Positions 60,611 through 64,000 of a stretch of 64,000 bases of DNA are shown one piece after another (the stretch's first letter is position 1; every line of letters starts with the position of its first letter). Source of the DNA: Ditylenchus dipsaci (taxonomy: Eukaryota > Nematoda > Chromadorea > Rhabditida > Anguinidae); assembly GCA_004194705.1 (NCBI GenBank), contig SADC01001349.1:372001-436000 (forward strand), given 5' to 3'. Made by a program: the position numbers and the translations under genes. Under the pieces are notes generated by a model that saw only the letters and a list, made by a program, of their open reading frames with translations, did no database searches and was not told where the DNA came from.

Positions 60611-60819
60611 AAGCACAGTTTTTACAACATTGTTTCAGTTCAATTAATGTTTGTCGTGTAAATAAGGCCGTAAATTTTTATCGAATTCTGTACCGGAACA
60701 TAATGAACTGACGATACTGTTTACTTACTTCATAATCTCTATAAATTCTTCAGAGGGAGCTATTTTTCAAAGGCTATAAGTACTTTCCAATAAGTGCTAT
60801 AAGTACTTTAAAATTATTC

Positions 60820-61370
60820 TTTTACCCCGTCAAATTAATTTTTTACCCCGTCAACTTGAATTTTGGGCAAAATATTCATTTACCCCGTCAAATTATTCAT
60901 TTAACCCGTCAAATTATTTATCTACCCCGTCAAATTTGAATTTTCGGTGAAATACTGACATAAATTGCGCGGGAATCCAAATTTTATAGTCGAAAATGAC
61001 TTGGATCGCTCAGAATCCCACCCCGGAGTGGCCAGAAGCCCCTGAAAGTTGGTTTTCGGGATTTACTAAAGGGGGAGGTAAACTTTTTGCGAAAAATCGA
61101 TTTAGCGGATCAGATTTTGTGTCCGATGGGCTCAATCGCTCAGAATTCCACTCTTAACCATTCTTAACCATCTTAAACCACCCTAAGCACTGATTTAGGG
61201 AATTTAGATACTGGTTTGGAGCAGTTTGGGATGGTTTAGGGTTGTTTAATATGGTTAAGAGTGGAATTCTGAGCAATTGAGCCAAGTGGACCCGAAATCT
61301 GATCCGCTCAATCGATTTTTCGCAACAAGTTTAGGGGTAAACGAATAATTTGACGGGTAAAACAATTTGA
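60820..61370. repeat. Foldback-type palindrome with TTACCCCGTCAAATTATT words
   Basis: Tandem TTTACCCCGTCAAATTA words at 60829-60945, with the inverse GAATAATTTGACGGGTAAA at 61342-61360. The core GACTTGGATCGCTCAGAATC to AGCGGATCAGA is the same as in the element at 30810-31506. No clean target duplication found. Confidence 0.7.
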
Positions 61371-61457
61371 GCCTTTTTCAAATACAAAAATGCTGGCATT
61401 ACCGGTATATACCCAAGCGAAAAAACGCGACTGGAATATATCCCACTTAATAATTTA

Positions 61458-61505
61458 GGCTTAGACTTTGGCTTAGGCTTAGTCCCGTAGGCTTAGGCTC
61501 AGGGC
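61458..61505. repeat. TTAGGC-like short run
   Basis: TTAGGCTTAGACTTTGGCTT then CTTAGGCTTAG and GTAGGCTTAGGCTC. Confidence 0.45.
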
Positions 61506-62032
61506 CTACTTTTTACTAGCAAGGACTTTTGCACAACTTTTTATTTCAAAGATGGTGGTTCTAGGTACCCTCCAAAAGTTATTCGGGAGGGTATATTCCA
61601 GTAGCGTCAAAATGCTTAGGCTTATAATATTAGTAAATTAAAAATGGTCTCGAATTCGAAATCTTAGTTGAAAACCAAGGGGGGTTATTAGTGAATATGC
61701 GGTATTTTACAGAATATTTCAAATCAGCTTCATTTTTTTTTAAGTTTTTTTCCAAAAAAATTATAAATCAACACATACTCTTTCCTAATATGTTGACTGC
61801 CTGCCAAAATATTCATCTCTTCTTTTGCACTTTTAAGCACCCAGCATGGCGAATGGTAAGAAACACAAGAGGTCTCTGTAGTAAACATGTTTTCATCCTA
61901 AAAATTGTTTATACCTTTTCCACTCGCTTCCAGATGAATCAGTTTATTTTTGCAGTGCTTGATTTTTTTTTCTATGTCCAGTTTTTATGATAATATTTTT
62001 CTGAATTAATTAAATTATTATAACGGGTGGTC

Positions 62033-62814
62033 CAAAAGTTCTGTTACAAATTTTGAGATCTTTTTTAATAATAAAATTTATTTCACAAAAGCATGTTCAA
62101 CCACTCATTTTGTAGCCTTAATCTTTCTCTTTCTAACGGTATATTTAACTTAGCTTGATTATTTCGGATAAGTGACCGTTTGGCTTCAAACACTTGTGAG
62201 GTTATTTTAAGAAATTTACCAGCGTTTTCATCACCTTTAGTGATCAAACTTTTTATTGAATTTCGAGCGTCATGACAAAATTTTATCACCATGTTGTAGC
62301 GCAGCTCAAGAGCTACAAACCCCATATTACAGAATGAATTTTGAAAATCTGAGTATTGAGATATGGCCTTTTGGAAAAAATCATTTTCTTGAAAAATCAC
62401 CAAAATCAGAAAAAATTGGCAAAAACTTGCGTTTTCGTCATTTTTTCAAGAAAATGATTTTTTCCAAAAGGCCATATCTCAATACTCAGATTTTCAAAAT
62501 TTATTCTGTAATATGGGGTTTGTAGCTCTTGAGCTGCGCTACAACATAGTGATAAAATTTTGTCATGACGCTTGAAATTCAATAAAAAGTTTGATCACTA
62601 AAGGTGATGAAAACGCTGGTAAATTTCTTAAAATAACCTCACAAGTGTTTGAAGCCAAACGGTCACTTATCCGAAATAATCAAGCTAAGTTAAATATAAC
62701 GTTAGAAAGAGAAAGATTAAGGCTACAAAATGAGTGGTTGAACATGCTTTTGTGAAATAAATTTTATTATTAAAAAAGATCTCAAAATTTGTAACAGAAC
62801 TTTGGACCACCCGT
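62033..62814. mobile_element. Almost perfect 782-bp palindromic MITE
   Basis: CGGGTGGTCCAAAAGTTCTG at the left and its inverse at the right, flanked by TA. The two ~390-bp arms are near-identical inverse copies around 62421. Mariner-type termini; no coding content. Confidence 0.88.
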
Positions 62815-62889
62815 TATGGATGCTTAATTAAAATACGGAGACTTTTTGTAATATTAGCTTGAAAAATTCAGTACCAAATCATTTTTAAG

Positions 62890-62966
62890 GGCGGCACTGA
62901 ATTGATCAACACCGGATTAATCAACAAATTTTAAAGGTTACAGGTTCGATTCCTGGTGGTTGCATA
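62890..62966 (+). repeat. tRNA-like 3' half
   Basis: GTTACAGGTTCGATTCCTGG forms a good T-arm with a perfect B-box, followed by TGGTTGCA. No proper A-box or D-arm lies at the right distance, so it is not called a tRNA gene. Confidence 0.4.
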
Positions 62967-63840
62967 GATTTTATTTTTTTGACTAAAGTAATTTTCATGG
63001 ACCAAAAAGCCTCCGGTGGGTATGAAAACCACATGGCACTTTTCCTAAATGGGTATCCACCTCCAGACCCAAATTTTTGGATTTAGCTCCGAGTGATTAA
63101 AAATAGTAAAATCGAGTTTTGATAAAATCAATTATTTACCAATACTCTAAAATATCATACAAAACCTTATTTTACTACTATCAAACCATCTTCAGCATGC
63201 CCGAGTTAGTCCGAAAACAGATTTTGGAACACTAAAAAGGTAAAAAATTTTGATCCAAGTGGACGACCACTTGGATTTGTTGGTACATGGGACATCCAGC
63301 AAAACTGCGTTTCCAGGTAGTGGTAGCTAAATGGTATTATTCAGTTGGCCTTACTCAGGTGGTCGTATATCAGACCATTGTTTGAAGCCCACCATTTAGG
63401 TTGTACCATCTTATACTAGCACCACTACAGTGCACCGCTACTAAGGTATTACCGCCTGAGCGCCGCTACCACGCTTTCTATCCAATATGACAATAGCCGT
63501 CTTGAATGAGAGAGTGGGTTTGATGTTACATAGGACACTATCGCCGAAAGTTTAAAAAAAGTCGACTTTTTACTAGTGTTGCGATGCGGTGCGGTTAAAC
63601 CGCGGTTAACCTCATCTCGAAAAACTGTTATATCAATGCTAACATACTTGTGGTATGTAGTCAATACTGTCTACTGTTTATTTATTTGTGTTCGTGATTC
63701 TAATTTTTTGGTTATGTCTCACAACATCTGTAAGATTTCCGAACTTAAAAATCGGGTACTACATGATGTTAATTTTGTTCACTGATTAGGTTTGGACGAT
63801 ACGTACAAAAATATGTAATTGATTGAATACTAATTATTTC
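62967..63840. repeat. Spacer with a copy of the AAGTGGACGACCACTTGG repeat
   Basis: 63090-63290 shares TACAAAACCTTATTTTACTA-type text and AAACCATCTTCAGCATGC with 49900-50160. Nothing else recognised. Confidence 0.5.
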
Positions 63841-63880
63841 TTTGCAGACAAATATCATACTGATCTGCTATTCTATCAAA

Positions 63881-64000
63881 ATGCCGAAACCATCTGGACA
63901 GACAAAAGCAAGTGGACAAACCGCAAAGTCCGGTCAAACAATGCACTCCGGCCAGATGAAAGCAAGTGGTCAAACGACCGCTAGTGGCCAGCCATCTGGC
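63881..64000 (+). CDS. 5' part of an SGQ-repeat protein, runs off the window
   Basis: The ATG at 63881 opens MPKPSGQTKASGQTAKSGQT, continuing HSGQMKASGQTTASGQPSG to the window end. The unit is about 6 residues (x-S-G-Q-x-x). No signal peptide is seen, so an intracellular low-complexity protein is likely. TTCTTTGCAG at 63846 leaves a 34-nt leader, which fits either a 5'-UTR intron or a trans-splice acceptor as in nematodes. GC content rises relative to the flank. No family recognised. Confidence 0.55.
   Translation, partial: MPKPSGQTKASGQTAKSGQTMHSGQMKASGQTTASGQPSG

Noticed and set aside
62890..62966. tRNA gene
   Set aside because: Good T-arm but no D-arm or A-box; acceptor pairing could not be completed.

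Overview
The window looks like AT-rich nuclear DNA from a nematode. The strongest evidence is a seven-exon chemoreceptor gene of the nematode-restricted Srt type (51811-55182, minus). Supporting evidence: very short introns (about 35-70 nt) with TTTCAG/TTTTAG acceptors, a protein joining immunoglobulin, DB-module and fibronectin III domains (an architecture I associate with nematodes), and degenerate TTAGGC-like runs. No species can be named from sequence alone.

Layout. 0.6-4.0 kb: an intact-looking 11-exon BPI/LBP-fold secreted protein (plus). 4.3-5.6 kb: a Merlin-type DNA transposon with ~90-bp inverted ends and a frameshifted transposase. 6.3-8.8 kb: the Ig/DB/FN3 secreted protein (minus). 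9.2-24.2 kb: repeat-rich; it holds a 1,677-bp gene-bearing inverted duplication (12.09-13.77 and 22.51-24.19 kb) whose two copies carry different frameshifts, several TA-flanked foldback elements, and a 22-bp minisatellite. 24.8-31.5 kb: three Mutator/Foldback-type elements, one coding a MULE transposase plus an OTU protease, with 8-10 bp target duplications. 31.6-34.7 kb: palindromic repeats and a transposon nested in another. 34.9-40.8 kb: scattered minus-strand exons of small Cys-rich secreted proteins, a tRNA-headed palindrome, and a broken plus-strand gene. 42.1-43.6 kb: a truncated RPS3A copy and a ruined ubiquitin-L40 copy. 43.7-50.9 kb: hAT remnant, mariner, a possible multi-membrane-span gene, and another Foldback-type element. 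51.8-55.2 kb: the Srt gene. 56.0-63.3 kb: a hAT deletion derivative and large palindromes. 63.9 kb to the end: the start of an SGQ-repeat protein.

The cellular genes are not an operon or pathway. Each is an isolated, intron-rich locus in a sea of DNA transposons (Tc1/mariner, pogo-like, Merlin, hAT, MULE); no retrotransposon was recognised. The most unusual theme is a set of transposons with unrelated internal sequence whose ends are built the same way: short words repeated in tandem, inverted at the other end, with 8-10 bp target duplications, as in Drosophila Foldback elements.
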